Under the pieces are notes generated by a model. It had not been told where the DNA came from. It made no database searches and saw only the letters and a list, made by a program, of their open reading frames with translations. DNA of 44,431 nucleotides from Deltaproteobacteria bacterium CG_4_9_14_3_um_filter_63_12 (lineage in GTDB: Bacteria > Myxococcota_A > Bradymonadia > UBA4248 > UM-FILTER-63-12), in the NCBI GenBank assembly GCA_002789955.1, contig PFUG01000542.1, forward strand, positions 1 through 44,431. Direction: 5' to 3'. Within the stretch, counting starts at the first letter, position 1, and each line of letters opens with the position of its first letter. This document shows positions 8,433-17,061 of the stretch, in pieces. The position numbers were made by a program, and so were the translations under genes.

Positions 8433-9247
8433 ACAACGTCCCCGTGTTCGTCGGCCGCTCGAACGAGGGTGAGGTCGTTGCCGAGCGCACGGCGCAGATG
8501 CTGCTCGACCGGATGATCGCCTTCCACGTGCAGCGCGGCATCAGCGTGCCGCTCTCCGGCCCCGAATTCCTCCAGGGGCTCTCGCAGCGCTTTCCCGAGC
8601 GCGATGGCATGTACTTCTTGCCGGACCAAGTGGCGGAGTACGACCGCAAGCGCACGAGCGTCGGCGCGCTTCGACAGCTCAGCCTCTTCGTCAACGACGA
8701 GGCGAGCGCCATCCAGTGGGTGCGCCAGCAGCTCCAGGACAAGCCGCAGAGCTTCCAGGACCTCACGCCGCAGTACATGCGCGAGGTGCAAGCGTGGGCG
8801 AAGCATGAGGAGACGGTCGAGCTCAAGGTCATCCTCGACCAGAGCTTCCTCTACTACGACGGCCGCGGGTCTGTGCCGAGCCAGATTCACCGCTACCTCT
8901 CGACCAACTTCAAGGACCTTCGCAACCTCGAGAAAGAGGATCCCCGCCTCGTCGAGAAGGCCCGCGACCGTTGGTACGTGCCGGATCCGAATAAGCAGGC
9001 CGAGCGCGAGCTCGTTCGCGAGAAGGCGCTCCTCAAGGAGTTCGAGGAGTACAAGACCAGCACCCAGCGCAAGCTCATGGTCTTCCGCACCGAGGCCGTG
9101 CGGGCCGGGTTCAAGGGGTGCTGGCAGGAGCGCGAGTACGGCACGATCGTCAAGGTCGCCGAGAGGCTCCCCGAAGCCGTCCTCCAAGAGGACGAGAAGC
9201 TGCTCATGTACTACGACAACGCGCTCACGCGCCTCGGAGACGAGTGA
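8429..9247 (+). pseudogene. pglXI: C-terminal remnant of BREX-3 methyltransferase PglXI
   Basis: PglXI is the adenine-specific DNA methyltransferase of type 3 BREX. Only its C-terminal non-catalytic part is here: VPVFVGRSNEGEVVAER, RFPERDGMYFLPDQVAEYD, FVNDEASAIQWVRQQL, VPSQIHRYLSTNFKDLR, RWYVPDPNKQAERE and the ending LLMYYDNALTRLGDE. No SAM-binding loop and no NPPY or DPPY motif occurs anywhere upstream in the window. The nominal TTG start at 8429 is not natural, because coding-like sequence in this frame (EGAWAFIKEHL) runs back to about 8390. That places the breakpoint with the preceding ATPase gene at about 8385-8400. brxHII follows after nine bases with an SD (GTGAGG) in between, as in an intact BREX-3 operon. 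Confidence 0.8.
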
Positions 9248-9256
9248 GGTCAATCG

Positions 9257-12088
9257 ATGAGCGTGTTGACGGGTGACTGGTGCTACAGCCTCGACCACGA
9301 TGAGCCCGGCCGGATCATCGCGCTCGAGGCCGTGTGGGGCGAAGAGACCGCTCAGGTCTGGCTCGCCCGGCGCGACGCCGTCGTCCGCCTGCACCTGAGT
9401 CGCCTCCAGCCGCTCGCCGAGGCCGTCGCCCCGACGCTTGACTACCTGGGGTACGTGGCCGCGGCCGCCCGCATCCTGGACGCGATGGAGCGCGACGCGC
9501 TCATCGCGCCACTCGAGGGCTCCGTCATTCCGCTTCCCCACCAGCTCGACGCGCTGCAGCGCGCGATGTCTGGCGACCGCGTGCGCTACCTGCTCGCGGA
9601 CGAGGTCGGCCTCGGCAAGACGATCGAGGCCGGGCTCATCCTCCGCGAGCTCAAGGTCCGCGGCCTGGCGAAGCGGATCCTCGTCGTCGCCCCCGCGGGG
9701 CTCACGAGCCAGTGGGTCAGCGAGATGCAGAGCCACTTCAACGAGGACTTCCGGCTGGTGCAGCCGGGGAACTTCCCGGCCTGGCGCCAGCTCGCCGGTG
9801 TCGACGAGAAGGAGAACCTCTGGCGTCTGCACGACCAGGTGGTGTGCCCGCTCGACTCGATCAAGCCCATGGACGCGCGCCGTGGGTGGTCGCGCGAGCA
9901 GGTCGCGAAGTACAACCGCGAGCGCTTTGAAGACCTCGTCTCGGCCGGCTGGGACCTGGTCGTCATCGATGAGGCCCACCGACTCGGGGGCAGCTCGGAG
10001 CAGGTCGCACGCTACCGCCTCGGCGAAGCGCTCGCGCAGGCCTCGCCGTACCTGCTGCTGCTGTCGGCGACGCCGCACCAGGGCAAGACGGACGCATTCC
10101 GTCGCCTGGTGGCGTTCCTCGACGCCGACGCCCTGCCAGATGACGAGTCGGTTACCCGCGACAACGTCGCGCCCTACGTCATCCGCACCGAGAAGCGTCG
10201 GGCCATCGACGCCGACGGGAAGCCCCTGTTCCGGCCGCGCTACACGCAGATCGTGTCGGTCGAGTGGGATGCCTCGCGTGAGGAGCAGCGCGCTCTCTAC
10301 GAAGCCGTCACCGAGTACGTTCGTGAGGGCTACAACCAAGCACTCCGCGAGAAGAGGACAGCCATCGGCTTCCTCATGATCCTGATGCAGCGCCTCGTCA
10401 CGTCGAGCACGGCCGCGATCCGCACGGCGCTCGAGCGCCGTCTGGAAGTGCTCGAGCTTCCCTCCGGGCAGCTCTCACTCTTCGGCGAAGACGTCGGCGA
10501 CGACTGGGTCGAGCTCGACGGCCAGGACCAGATGGAGTCCCTGCTGCAGAACCGCCTCAAGGGCCTGAAGAACGAGCGCGCCGAGGTTGAGCTCCTGCTC
10601 TCGGCTGCACGCCGCTGTGAAGCCCGCGCTCCGGACGGCAAGGCGGAGGCTCTGCTCGCCTGGATCCAGAAGCTCCAGCGCGAGGAGAGCGACCCTGCGC
10701 TGAAGGCGCTCGTGTTCACCGAGTTCGTGCCAACGCAGACGATGCTCGCCGAGTTCCTGCGGCAGCGCGGCTACACGGTCGTTTGCCTCAATGGTTCGAT
10801 GGACATCGAGGCCCGGAAGGCGGTCCAGCGCGCCTTCGCCGGCGACGCCCATGTATTGATCTCCACCGACGCCGGCGGCGAGGGGCTCAACCTGCAGTTC
10901 TGCCACGTCATCGTGAACTACGACCTGCCGTGGAACCCAATGAAGCTCGAGCAGCGGATTGGGCGCGTGGACCGCATCGGGCAGAAGCACGTCGTCCGTG
11001 CCATCAACTTCGCGCTCGAGGACACGGTGGAGCTGCGCGTGCGTGAGGTCCTCGAGGAGAAGCTCCAGCGCATCCTCGAAGAGTTCGGCGTCGACAAGCT
11101 GTCCGACGTCCTCGACTCCGAGGAAGGCAGCGTGGACTTCGAGCAGCTCTACGTCGGTGCGGTGCTCTCCCCCGAGGAGGCCGAGGCGCGGGCAGAAGCG
11201 TTGGCAGAGTCCATCAGGGCCCGTGCCCGTTCCGCCCGGGAGGGCGCCGCGGTACTTGGCGCGACCGACCAGCTCGACCCATCGGCGGCCCAGAAGGTCG
11301 CAGGGCACCAGATGCCCTTCTGGACCGAGCGCATGACGGTCTCGTGGTTGCGGACTCAGGTCGACCGTGGCGCCCAGGTGCAGCCTCGCGGGCAGGGGGT
11401 CTACGACCTCGTCTGGCCCGATGGCCGAGAGAACTCCTCGGTATCTTTCAGCCGTGGTGCGGCCGAGGACCCCGGCAAGACGGTCGTGACCATCGAGGAC
11501 CCGCGCGTCCGAGGTTTGACCACGCGGATTGCGCCGCATGCGCCGGGGCTGCCGGTTGCCCAGCTCATTGTTCCAGGCGTCTCGGACAAGGTAGTCGGGT
11601 TCTGGTCGCTCTGGCGGGTTGGCCTGTCGACCTTCGATGGCCGCGAGCAGCGCATCCTTCCGATCTTCGTCACGCTGGAAGGGCAGGTGCTCGGCCCGAC
11701 GGCGCGCGTCGTTTGGGATCGATTGGTCGAGCTCGCGGATGGGCTCGAAGTGCGCGCCGCGCCGACGCCTGCCGATGCTGCTGCGATCCGCGCCTTCGAG
11801 CAGTCCCGCGTCGCAGCCGAGCAGCAGGGCAAGGCACTGTTCAACGAGCTGCTCCAGCGTCATCGCGAGCGAATCGGCCAGGAGCGCCGGAAGATGGCTG
11901 TTGCGTTTGCCGCGCGCCGTCGGGCGGTCGAACGGCTCGGACTACCGCAGGTGCGCGACTTCCGCCTTGCTCAGCTCACGCAGGAGGAAGCGTCTTGGCG
12001 GCACGACCTCGTGCCGCGAGAGCATGGGCTTCCTGACCTGAGCCCGCTCCTGTTGGTCGCCATCACACGCGTGGAGGGGACGCCATGA
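9257..12088 (+). CDS. brxHII: BREX type 3 SNF2-family helicase BrxHII
   Basis: This is a 943-residue superfamily 2, SNF2-like DNA helicase/translocase of the BREX-3 system. An N-terminal segment of about 90 residues precedes the Q-type element IPLPHQLDALQRAM. Motif I is DEVGLGKT at 115-122, motif II DEAH at 238-241, motif III LLLLSATPHQGKT, motif V STDAGGEGLNLQ and motif VI QRIGRVDRIGQ at 566-576. A long C-terminal region ends near residue 943. All catalytic motifs are intact and the length fits the family. It starts nine bases after the pglXI fragment with an SD, and its TGA overlaps the pglZ ATG (ATGA). Its job is presumably DNA translocation or remodelling during defence, but its methyltransferase and BrxC partners are damaged here. 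Confidence 0.92.
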   Translation: MSVLTGDWCYSLDHDEPGRIIALEAVWGEETAQVWLARRDAVVRLHLSRLQPLAEAVAPTLDYLGYVAAAARILDAMERDALIAPLEGSVIPLPHQLDALQRAMSGDRVRYLLADEVGLGKTIEAGLILRELKVRGLAKRILVVAPAGLTSQWVSEMQSHFNEDFRLVQPGNFPAWRQLAGVDEKENLWRLHDQVVCPLDSIKPMDARRGWSREQVAKYNRERFEDLVSAGWDLVVIDEAHRLGGSSEQVARYRLGEALAQASPYLLLLSATPHQGKTDAFRRLVAFLDADALPDDESVTRDNVAPYVIRTEKRRAIDADGKPLFRPRYTQIVSVEWDASREEQRALYEAVTEYVREGYNQALREKRTAIGFLMILMQRLVTSSTAAIRTALERRLEVLELPSGQLSLFGEDVGDDWVELDGQDQMESLLQNRLKGLKNERAEVELLLSAARRCEARAPDGKAEALLAWIQKLQREESDPALKALVFTEFVPTQTMLAEFLRQRGYTVVCLNGSMDIEARKAVQRAFAGDAHVLISTDAGGEGLNLQFCHVIVNYDLPWNPMKLEQRIGRVDRIGQKHVVRAINFALEDTVELRVREVLEEKLQRILEEFGVDKLSDVLDSEEGSVDFEQLYVGAVLSPEEAEARAEALAESIRARARSAREGAAVLGATDQLDPSAAQKVAGHQMPFWTERMTVSWLRTQVDRGAQVQPRGQGVYDLVWPDGRENSSVSFSRGAAEDPGKTVVTIEDPRVRGLTTRIAPHAPGLPVAQLIVPGVSDKVVGFWSLWRVGLSTFDGREQRILPIFVTLEGQVLGPTARVVWDRLVELADGLEVRAAPTPADAAAIRAFEQSRVAAEQQGKALFNELLQRHRERIGQERRKMAVAFAARRRAVERLGLPQVRDFRLAQLTQEEASWRHDLVPREHGLPDLSPLLLVAITRVEGTP

Positions 12089-14115
12089 CCCAGCGAACGG
12101 GTGGCTGGCGCGCCCCCATCCTTCAACACTTCAGCGAGGCGAGCGCCAAGGCGGGGCGCCTCACGGTCGTGAGCGACCCTGACGAGCTGTTGACCGAGCC
12201 CGGGGTGGTCGAGCGCCTCGCCGAGCGTGGCTTCGAGCTCATCACCTTCGGCGACCCCGTGGGGTTTCGATACGCCTACGAGAGCCGCTTCCGCCAGCAC
12301 TGGGATCGCGGAGAAGCCACGCATCTGGTCGTCGTCATCCGCACCGATCACGGCGACCTGAGGAGCATCCCCCACGACCTGCTGGAGGAGGCGCGTGAGA
12401 GCGGTCGTGTGCTGTCGTTCAGTCTCGTCGACCTGTTCCCGACGTTGGCTCCCAACGTGGTCGACAAGCTGGATCAGCAGCACTTCGATGCGCTGTCACT
12501 CGCCGTAGAGAAGGCGAGCCCGGGCAACCTCGGCACGAACGCGACGCGCGACTTCGTCTTGAGGCATGTCTTCGAGATCGCGCCGGAGCTTGTCAAGAAG
12601 CCCGCCGACCTGCTCCGTGTTCTTCTTCGTCGCCACTACCGGTCTCAGGTCTTCCCCGCGAGCTTCGACGACCGGTTCATCGAGCTGCTGACGCAAAACA
12701 AGGCCTGGCGATCGTGGCCCCTGGAGCGGATCGTACCGAACCGCGAGGCCTTCCTGACCTTCCTTGCGGAGCGTTGGCCCCACTTCCTCGTCGCCAACGG
12801 CTTCGAGGTCGTGCCCGGTCGCGAGCCTCCCCAGCCGAGCATCTCCGGGCCGCTCGATCTTCCGTTCGACCACGACGACGTGCGCGTCTACATGGACAAC
12901 CTCTTCGTCGAGGGGCTCCTCGAGCCAACCCCCGCGGTGCGAGCGGTCGACGACGAGCGGTGGTTCGCCGTCGGGATCGCGGGCTCGCCTGCGTCGAGCT
13001 CTGAAGGTCGGTTCTTCCACCTGCTGGACGAGTTGGCTCCGGCCATTCCGAACACTGAGGAGGCCACCTTCCAGCAGTGGCAGGAGTTCGCCCTGCGCTG
13101 GGGCACCTGGGTGCGCTTGCGCTGGCAGACCCAACCCGACCGGGATGCCCAAAGCGAGGCAGATGCCGTTGCATTCGTGACGCGCGTACAGGCGGCGTTT
13201 TCGACCTGGCTCCTCCGGCGATTCGGACCGATGTCGTCGCTGCCCTACCTACCGCGGCCGGTCCTGGGACACCACGTGCCCCACTACCTCGCTCATCACC
13301 TGGGGCAGCCGGGTACGGAGCGCGTCGCGCTGCTCGTGATCGACGGAATGGCCATCGACCAGTGGCGCATCGTCAGAGACGCCATCGACGGCTTCCACAT
13401 CGATGAGCACGCGATCTTTAGCTGGATCCCGACGCTCACCCAGATCGGACGGCAGGCCATCTTCTCGGGCCGAGTCCCGCTCGAGTTCGCGACGAGCATC
13501 GAAGGCACCCACCGTGAGCCGCAACACTGGTCGAACTTCTGGCAGGACCGCGGGCTGCCGGAGCGCGCGATCCGGTACCTGAAACCCCAGGGCAAAAAAG
13601 AGTCTTTCGAGCCGCTGGCCGAGGACATCCTGAGCGCGGCGGATGACAAGAGCGTGAGCGTCATCGGCGCCGTCATCGGGCTGATCGACCAGAGCATGCA
13701 CCAGGTCGGTCTCGGGACGCCGGGCCTCCACGGCCTTGTCGAGGTCTGGGCCAGGACCAAGCAGCTCTCGGGGCTCGTCAGCGCCCTGATTCAGCGAGGC
13801 TTCGCCGTGTTCATCACCGCGGACCACGGCAACGTCTTCGGACGGGGTTTCGGAAAGCCGGACGTGGGAGCGACCGCGCAGCAGCGAGGCGAGCGAGCCC
13901 ACATCTTCCGCAACAAGGACTTCCGCGACAACACGGCGCCGCAGTACCCCGACGCCATCGAGTGGCCGCAGGCCGGTCTCCCCGAGGACTACTTCCCGCT
14001 GATCGCGCCATACGGCTCCTGCTTCATGCCGGAGGGCAAGGAGGCAGTCAGCCACGGCGGCATCGCGCTCGAGGAGGTCATGGTGCCCTTCGGCCGCATC
14101 TCGGAGGGGCCATGA
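12085..14115 (+). CDS. pglZ: BREX type 3 alkaline-phosphatase-superfamily protein PglZ
   Basis: PglZ is the alkaline-phosphatase-superfamily component shared by all BREX types; members can act as metal-dependent phosphodiesterases. This 676-residue copy keeps the metal-site signatures: VALLVIDGMAID with D420, IPTLTQIGRQAIFSGR containing the expected Thr/Ser region, ITADHGN with D580 and H581, and SHGGIALEEVMVPFG with H657. The N-terminal half is the less conserved PglZ-specific region. The ATG lies in an ATGA overlap with brxHII, and its TGA overlaps the brxA ATG in the same way. This indicates coupled translation. It appears complete. Confidence 0.92.
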   Translation: MTQRTGGWRAPILQHFSEASAKAGRLTVVSDPDELLTEPGVVERLAERGFELITFGDPVGFRYAYESRFRQHWDRGEATHLVVVIRTDHGDLRSIPHDLLEEARESGRVLSFSLVDLFPTLAPNVVDKLDQQHFDALSLAVEKASPGNLGTNATRDFVLRHVFEIAPELVKKPADLLRVLLRRHYRSQVFPASFDDRFIELLTQNKAWRSWPLERIVPNREAFLTFLAERWPHFLVANGFEVVPGREPPQPSISGPLDLPFDHDDVRVYMDNLFVEGLLEPTPAVRAVDDERWFAVGIAGSPASSSEGRFFHLLDELAPAIPNTEEATFQQWQEFALRWGTWVRLRWQTQPDRDAQSEADAVAFVTRVQAAFSTWLLRRFGPMSSLPYLPRPVLGHHVPHYLAHHLGQPGTERVALLVIDGMAIDQWRIVRDAIDGFHIDEHAIFSWIPTLTQIGRQAIFSGRVPLEFATSIEGTHREPQHWSNFWQDRGLPERAIRYLKPQGKKESFEPLAEDILSAADDKSVSVIGAVIGLIDQSMHQVGLGTPGLHGLVEVWARTKQLSGLVSALIQRGFAVFITADHGNVFGRGFGKPDVGATAQQRGERAHIFRNKDFRDNTAPQYPDAIEWPQAGLPEDYFPLIAPYGSCFMPEGKEAVSHGGIALEEVMVPFGRISEGP

Positions 14116-14855
14116 CTCGGCGCTCCAGCATCGGCTTCGACCGGCGCATCGATCTCGCGTGGCTCGACGCGGCCGCCGCTCAAGTGGCGGCGGAGGCCCC
14201 GCCCGACGAGATGCGAGCGTACCTTTGGAAATTGCTCGAGGGCGTGCTGAGCGGCGACAAGTTCAACAGCGCCCGGGGTAAGACGGTCACCGTCTTGAAT
14301 CACATCTGGGGCGAGGTCCCTGATGGCGCCGAGGCTCTTCGGCAGCGCGCCACTTTGCATCTGGCCGGGTGCACTGCCGACGAGAGGCTCGCCCTGCACT
14401 GGGCAATGATGGTGGGCACGTATCCGGTGTTCACGGATGTCGCGGCAGCCATCGGTCGCCTCCTGACGCTGCAGGGTAGCTTCACCCTCGCGCACCTGAC
14501 GCGCCGCCTCGTCGGCACGTGGGGTGAGCGCTCGACCCTCGAGCGCGCTGGGCAACGCATCGTTCGCTCCATGATCCAGTGGGGAGTGCTGCGGGACACC
14601 GCAACGCGAGGGATGTACGAAGGCGTACCCCGTCGCAGGAAGGTTGGGCCGGCCGTGGGCACGGTGCTCATCGAGGCGCTGCTCGTCGACGCCGAGGAGG
14701 CATCGATCCCGCTCGACCAGCTGATCGGGCATCCTGCGCTCTTCCCCTTCGAGGTCGGCCTGAACGCCAGTCACGTCCGCGACGCCTCCCAGTTCCGAGT
14801 GCATCGGCAGGGGCTCGACTCGGACTTCGTGGAATTGCAAGGGGGCAGAGCCTGA
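14112..14855 (+). CDS. brxA: BREX protein BrxA (DUF1819-type)
   Basis: This 247-residue protein occupies the terminal position of the BREX-3 operon, directly after pglZ with an ATGA overlap. BrxA proteins are small helical DNA-binding proteins. Here MRAYLWKLLEGVLSGDKFN, the AVFTDVAA-like LHWAMMVGTYPVFTDVA region and ERAGQRIVRSMIQWGVLRD fit the family's winged-helix layout, and a C-terminal segment follows VGTVLIEALLVDAEE. The identification rests partly on position and size, so it is somewhat less certain than for brxHII and pglZ. The gene looks complete. Confidence 0.78.
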   Translation: MTRRSSIGFDRRIDLAWLDAAAAQVAAEAPPDEMRAYLWKLLEGVLSGDKFNSARGKTVTVLNHIWGEVPDGAEALRQRATLHLAGCTADERLALHWAMMVGTYPVFTDVAAAIGRLLTLQGSFTLAHLTRRLVGTWGERSTLERAGQRIVRSMIQWGVLRDTATRGMYEGVPRRRKVGPAVGTVLIEALLVDAEEASIPLDQLIGHPALFPFEVGLNASHVRDASQFRVHRQGLDSDFVELQGGRA

Positions 14856-14891
14856 TGCACAGCGACGCGCGACAACTTCCATGGTTGGTCT

Positions 14892-15197
14892 GTGGACCGC
14901 GCCCTGATGTCGTTTGTGTACCCCCAAGAGAGCGACATCCAGGGGCTGGCTGAGGTGCTCGAATCCTTGGGCTATGCGCCAAGTGAGGAGGCGATGGCGG
15001 CGGCGGGGGTGCACTCTGGGGCGTCGAATGGAGGCACGGGCGGCCTCAAGCTCCGACACGAGAACTACCGCGTGATGATCCGTTCGACCGTCGCCGAGAT
15101 GGAGCGTCATGGCGCCGGGCCGCCGAAGTTCTGCCCCGGAGAGCGCTGTCACGCGGGTTTGGCCGTCGCGGAGGTGTTGCGCAGCTTAGGAAAGTGA
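14892..15197 (+). CDS. Small hypothetical protein downstream of brxA
   Basis: This frame encodes 101 residues from a GTG, or 96 from the in-frame ATG at 14907; neither has a clear SD. It starts 36 bases after brxA and on the same strand, so it could be co-transcribed with it. The middle (GVHSGASNGGTGGLKLRHEN) is glycine-rich and KFCPGERCHAG carries two cysteines. I recognise no domain. It could be a genuine accessory gene, or the fragment of a larger one marking the right edge of the island. Confidence 0.5.
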   Translation: MDRALMSFVYPQESDIQGLAEVLESLGYAPSEEAMAAAGVHSGASNGGTGGLKLRHENYRVMIRSTVAEMERHGAGPPKFCPGERCHAGLAVAEVLRSLGK

Positions 15198-15341
15198 GGG
15201 GATTGGCTGCTTGAGCGCACGTCTTCTTGCTAACTGCAGGCAATTTCTGCGTGCCGCGCCTGGATCTTTGAGGTCAGGGACCGTTATCTTCGGCTCCTGC
15301 GCCGACAAAGCTTGGTGTCAAATAGAATCCAAATGGGGGAG

Positions 15342-16217
15342 ATGATGAGCTGGAGCCGAGACATCCTGTGTGTGTTGGTGCTGATCTGCGTGACTCTCGG
15401 GGGACTGAGCACGGGTTGCGAAGAGAAGGCGACCGAGTCCAAGACCGAAGAGCCCCCCAAGAACGTCGATCCTGGCGGGCCGTTCTTCCACCAACAATCG
15501 GTGGAGAATCTCGAGGCGTTATTCAACGAGCTCAAGATGGCGGCCGACTCGGACAACTTGGCGCGGGCCGCGATGCTGACTCGTGCCCTTATGCCGGATC
15601 GCGCAAGGCTCATGGCGGTGCTGCGCGACGACACCCCCGAGGCGGTGCTCCAGCAGAACCTGGACGACCTCCAGAACCGCTTTCCAGACGACGAGAGCCT
15701 GGGCTGGAAGTTCGTCCCGACGCTCAAGTCGGAGTCCACGTTCAAGGTCTCTTTTGCCTCCGCCGAGCTGCTCTGGACTTTTAGGAAGAACACCGCGGCC
15801 CAACTCTTCCCCACCGGGATCACCGATGCGGCCAAGTTGCTCTTCAAGCCTGACACCGTCTTCTACATCGTGGAGGCGAAGGAGCCCCGCAGTGAAGAGA
15901 TGGGGAGCCGGTTCCAGCCCTTCTTCTGGGATGGCAAGCAGTGGACCTACCTGGGCGAAATCTGGCGCTTCGTCCAGGTGCCAGAGGTGATGAATCTGAC
16001 CCGCGAGGAGTGCTCGGCCATGTTCGACAAGCAGACGATTCACCTGGGCGAGCAGGAGAACAAGGCGGATCGCAAGATGGGACGACTGTTGGGACGCAAG
16101 ATGGCGACCGAGGGAGTGGATCGGTGCATCAAGAACGGGCTGCCGCGTTCGGTCTACGACTGCCGCATGGCCGCGGCAGACAGCGACGAGTGGACCGCCT
16201 GCGATCCCCCTTGGTGA
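15342..16217 (+). CDS. Predicted lipoprotein of unknown function
   Basis: The N-terminus MMSWSRDILCVLVLICVTLG, followed by GLSTGC, is a signal peptide with a weak lipobox; the cysteine would be lipidated. An acidic linker (EEKATESKTEE) follows and then a soluble domain of about 230 residues without recognised motifs. It includes LMPDRARLMAVLRDDTPEAV and a late Cys-containing tail (CIKNGLPRSVYDC). GGGGGAG just upstream supports a start at 15342 or 15345; an in-frame ATG at 15333 and a TTG at 15312 are alternatives. It probably sits in the outer or inner membrane facing the periplasm. It converges on the minus-strand Tat cluster with a 15-base gap. Confidence 0.75.
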   Translation: MMSWSRDILCVLVLICVTLGGLSTGCEEKATESKTEEPPKNVDPGGPFFHQQSVENLEALFNELKMAADSDNLARAAMLTRALMPDRARLMAVLRDDTPEAVLQQNLDDLQNRFPDDESLGWKFVPTLKSESTFKVSFASAELLWTFRKNTAAQLFPTGITDAAKLLFKPDTVFYIVEAKEPRSEEMGSRFQPFFWDGKQWTYLGEIWRFVQVPEVMNLTREECSAMFDKQTIHLGEQENKADRKMGRLLGRKMATEGVDRCIKNGLPRSVYDCRMAAADSDEWTACDPPW

Positions 16218-16232
16218 GCGGTCGCGGCTGGA

Positions 16233-16455
16233 CTAGGGCTCGACTTGCGGGTGGGTCACCTCCATCGGTGCCTCCCCGGGCGTGACGCTGACATCTTCAC
16301 GAGTATCAACGACCAGAACGAGGTTCTCGATCGTCCCGCTGGCACCCCGGCCTGTGCAATATTCCTCGACCGCTTTTGCGGCGCTCGAGCTTGTGGGAAT
16401 CGAGGTCTGGGTAGCGGGCGGCGTCGTAGAAGGGAACAGGCTTGCGGGATTTCAT
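16233..16455 (-). pseudogene. Third Tat-exported paralogue, internally deleted
   Basis: The minus strand reads MKSRKPVPFYDAARYPDLDS HKLERR from an ATG with a good SD (AGGAGAG). This matches the N-terminus of the 17058-17627 gene (MKSRRPLRNYDDPKYPDLEA, then HRLSRR). Directly at the twin arginines it jumps, in another frame, to EEYCTGRGASGTIENLVLVV and a tail ending before TAG at 16233-16235. That tail matches the paralogue's EAFCKGKGAVGDVADLVLLV. About 115 codons, covering the rest of the Tat signal and the central domain, have been deleted with a frameshift. The remnant is the last member of a three-copy tandem run and lies 36 bases after its neighbour's stop. Confidence 0.85.
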
Positions 16456-16491
16456 CGACTCTCCTGCCACGGAAGTTCTGGGAACCGGGGG

Positions 16492-17061
16492 CTACTTGAC
16501 TTCTCCGCGCTCGGGATAGACGGGTTCGGCGAGGCCGCCGTCAACGGGGCCTAGGTCTTCACAGGTGACCACGGTCAGCACCAGGTTCTCGACGGTTGCC
16601 GTGGCCTGAGTCTCCTGAGTGTAGGAGGCCTCGATGGCGCGCGCGACGGTCGTCTGCATCTTCTCAATGTCCTCGGCGGTCCGCAGCTCGTTGCACGTCG
16701 TGCCGGTGCGGATGGCCGTCTGGATGGCTGCCATGATCGTCTCGTTCCCAGTCGAGAACGTCGCAAAGTCCGAGTCGTAGGTCGTGAAGCGCACCTGAAA
16801 GGTAACGTACTGCTCGTGCTGAAGATAGACCGTCCCATTGCCTGAGGTCGGCAGCTGCACGGTGAAGTAGTCTGGGGCGTGCATCCCACCAGGCATGGGA
16901 ACGTCGTCGGGACCGGTCGGCGCTTCCGCGAACACCGCTGCGGGGAGCAGGGCCGCGACCGCGCCCACGCCGAGCGCCCGAAAGAACTGCCGTCGTGGGA
17001 GCGTCTTCAACTCAGGATACTTCGCCTCGTCATATTGACGCAGAGGGCTTCGCTGTTTCAT
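16492..17061 (-). CDS. Tat-exported protein of unknown function (paralogue 2)
   Basis: This 189-residue protein has a twin-arginine signal, PRRQFFRALGVGAVAAL, followed by a hydrophobic stretch and AVFA, the probable cleavage site. The mature part holds VYLQHEQYVTFQVRFTTYDS, shared with the upstream paralogue, then helices with single cysteines and a conserved tail (VENLVLTVVTCEDLGPV and AEPVYPE). No known domain is recognised. Folded export suggests a periplasmic or surface protein, possibly with a bound cofactor, which is inference only. Its ATG overlaps the stop of the upstream paralogue (ATGA), so the two are translationally coupled. Confidence 0.8.
   Translation of the reverse strand: MKQRSPLRQYDEAKYPELKTLPRRQFFRALGVGAVAALLPAAVFAEAPTGPDDVPMPGGMHAPDYFTVQLPTSGNGTVYLQHEQYVTFQVRFTTYDSDFATFSTGNETIMAAIQTAIRTGTTCNELRTAEDIEKMQTTVARAIEASYTQETQATATVENLVLTVVTCEDLGPVDGGLAEPVYPERGEVK

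Noticed and set aside
8255-10339. 694-residue minus-strand frame across pglXI and brxHII
   Set aside because: Antisense to clearly recognised helicase and PglXI sequence; composition is that of a shadow frame.
10475-11863. 462-residue minus-strand frame in brxHII
   Set aside because: Runs opposite conserved helicase motifs V and VI and has no recognisable domain.
16337-16360. Sigma-54-like TGGCAC string
   Set aside because: Spacing to the following GC element is wrong, and it lies inside the paralogue pseudogene.
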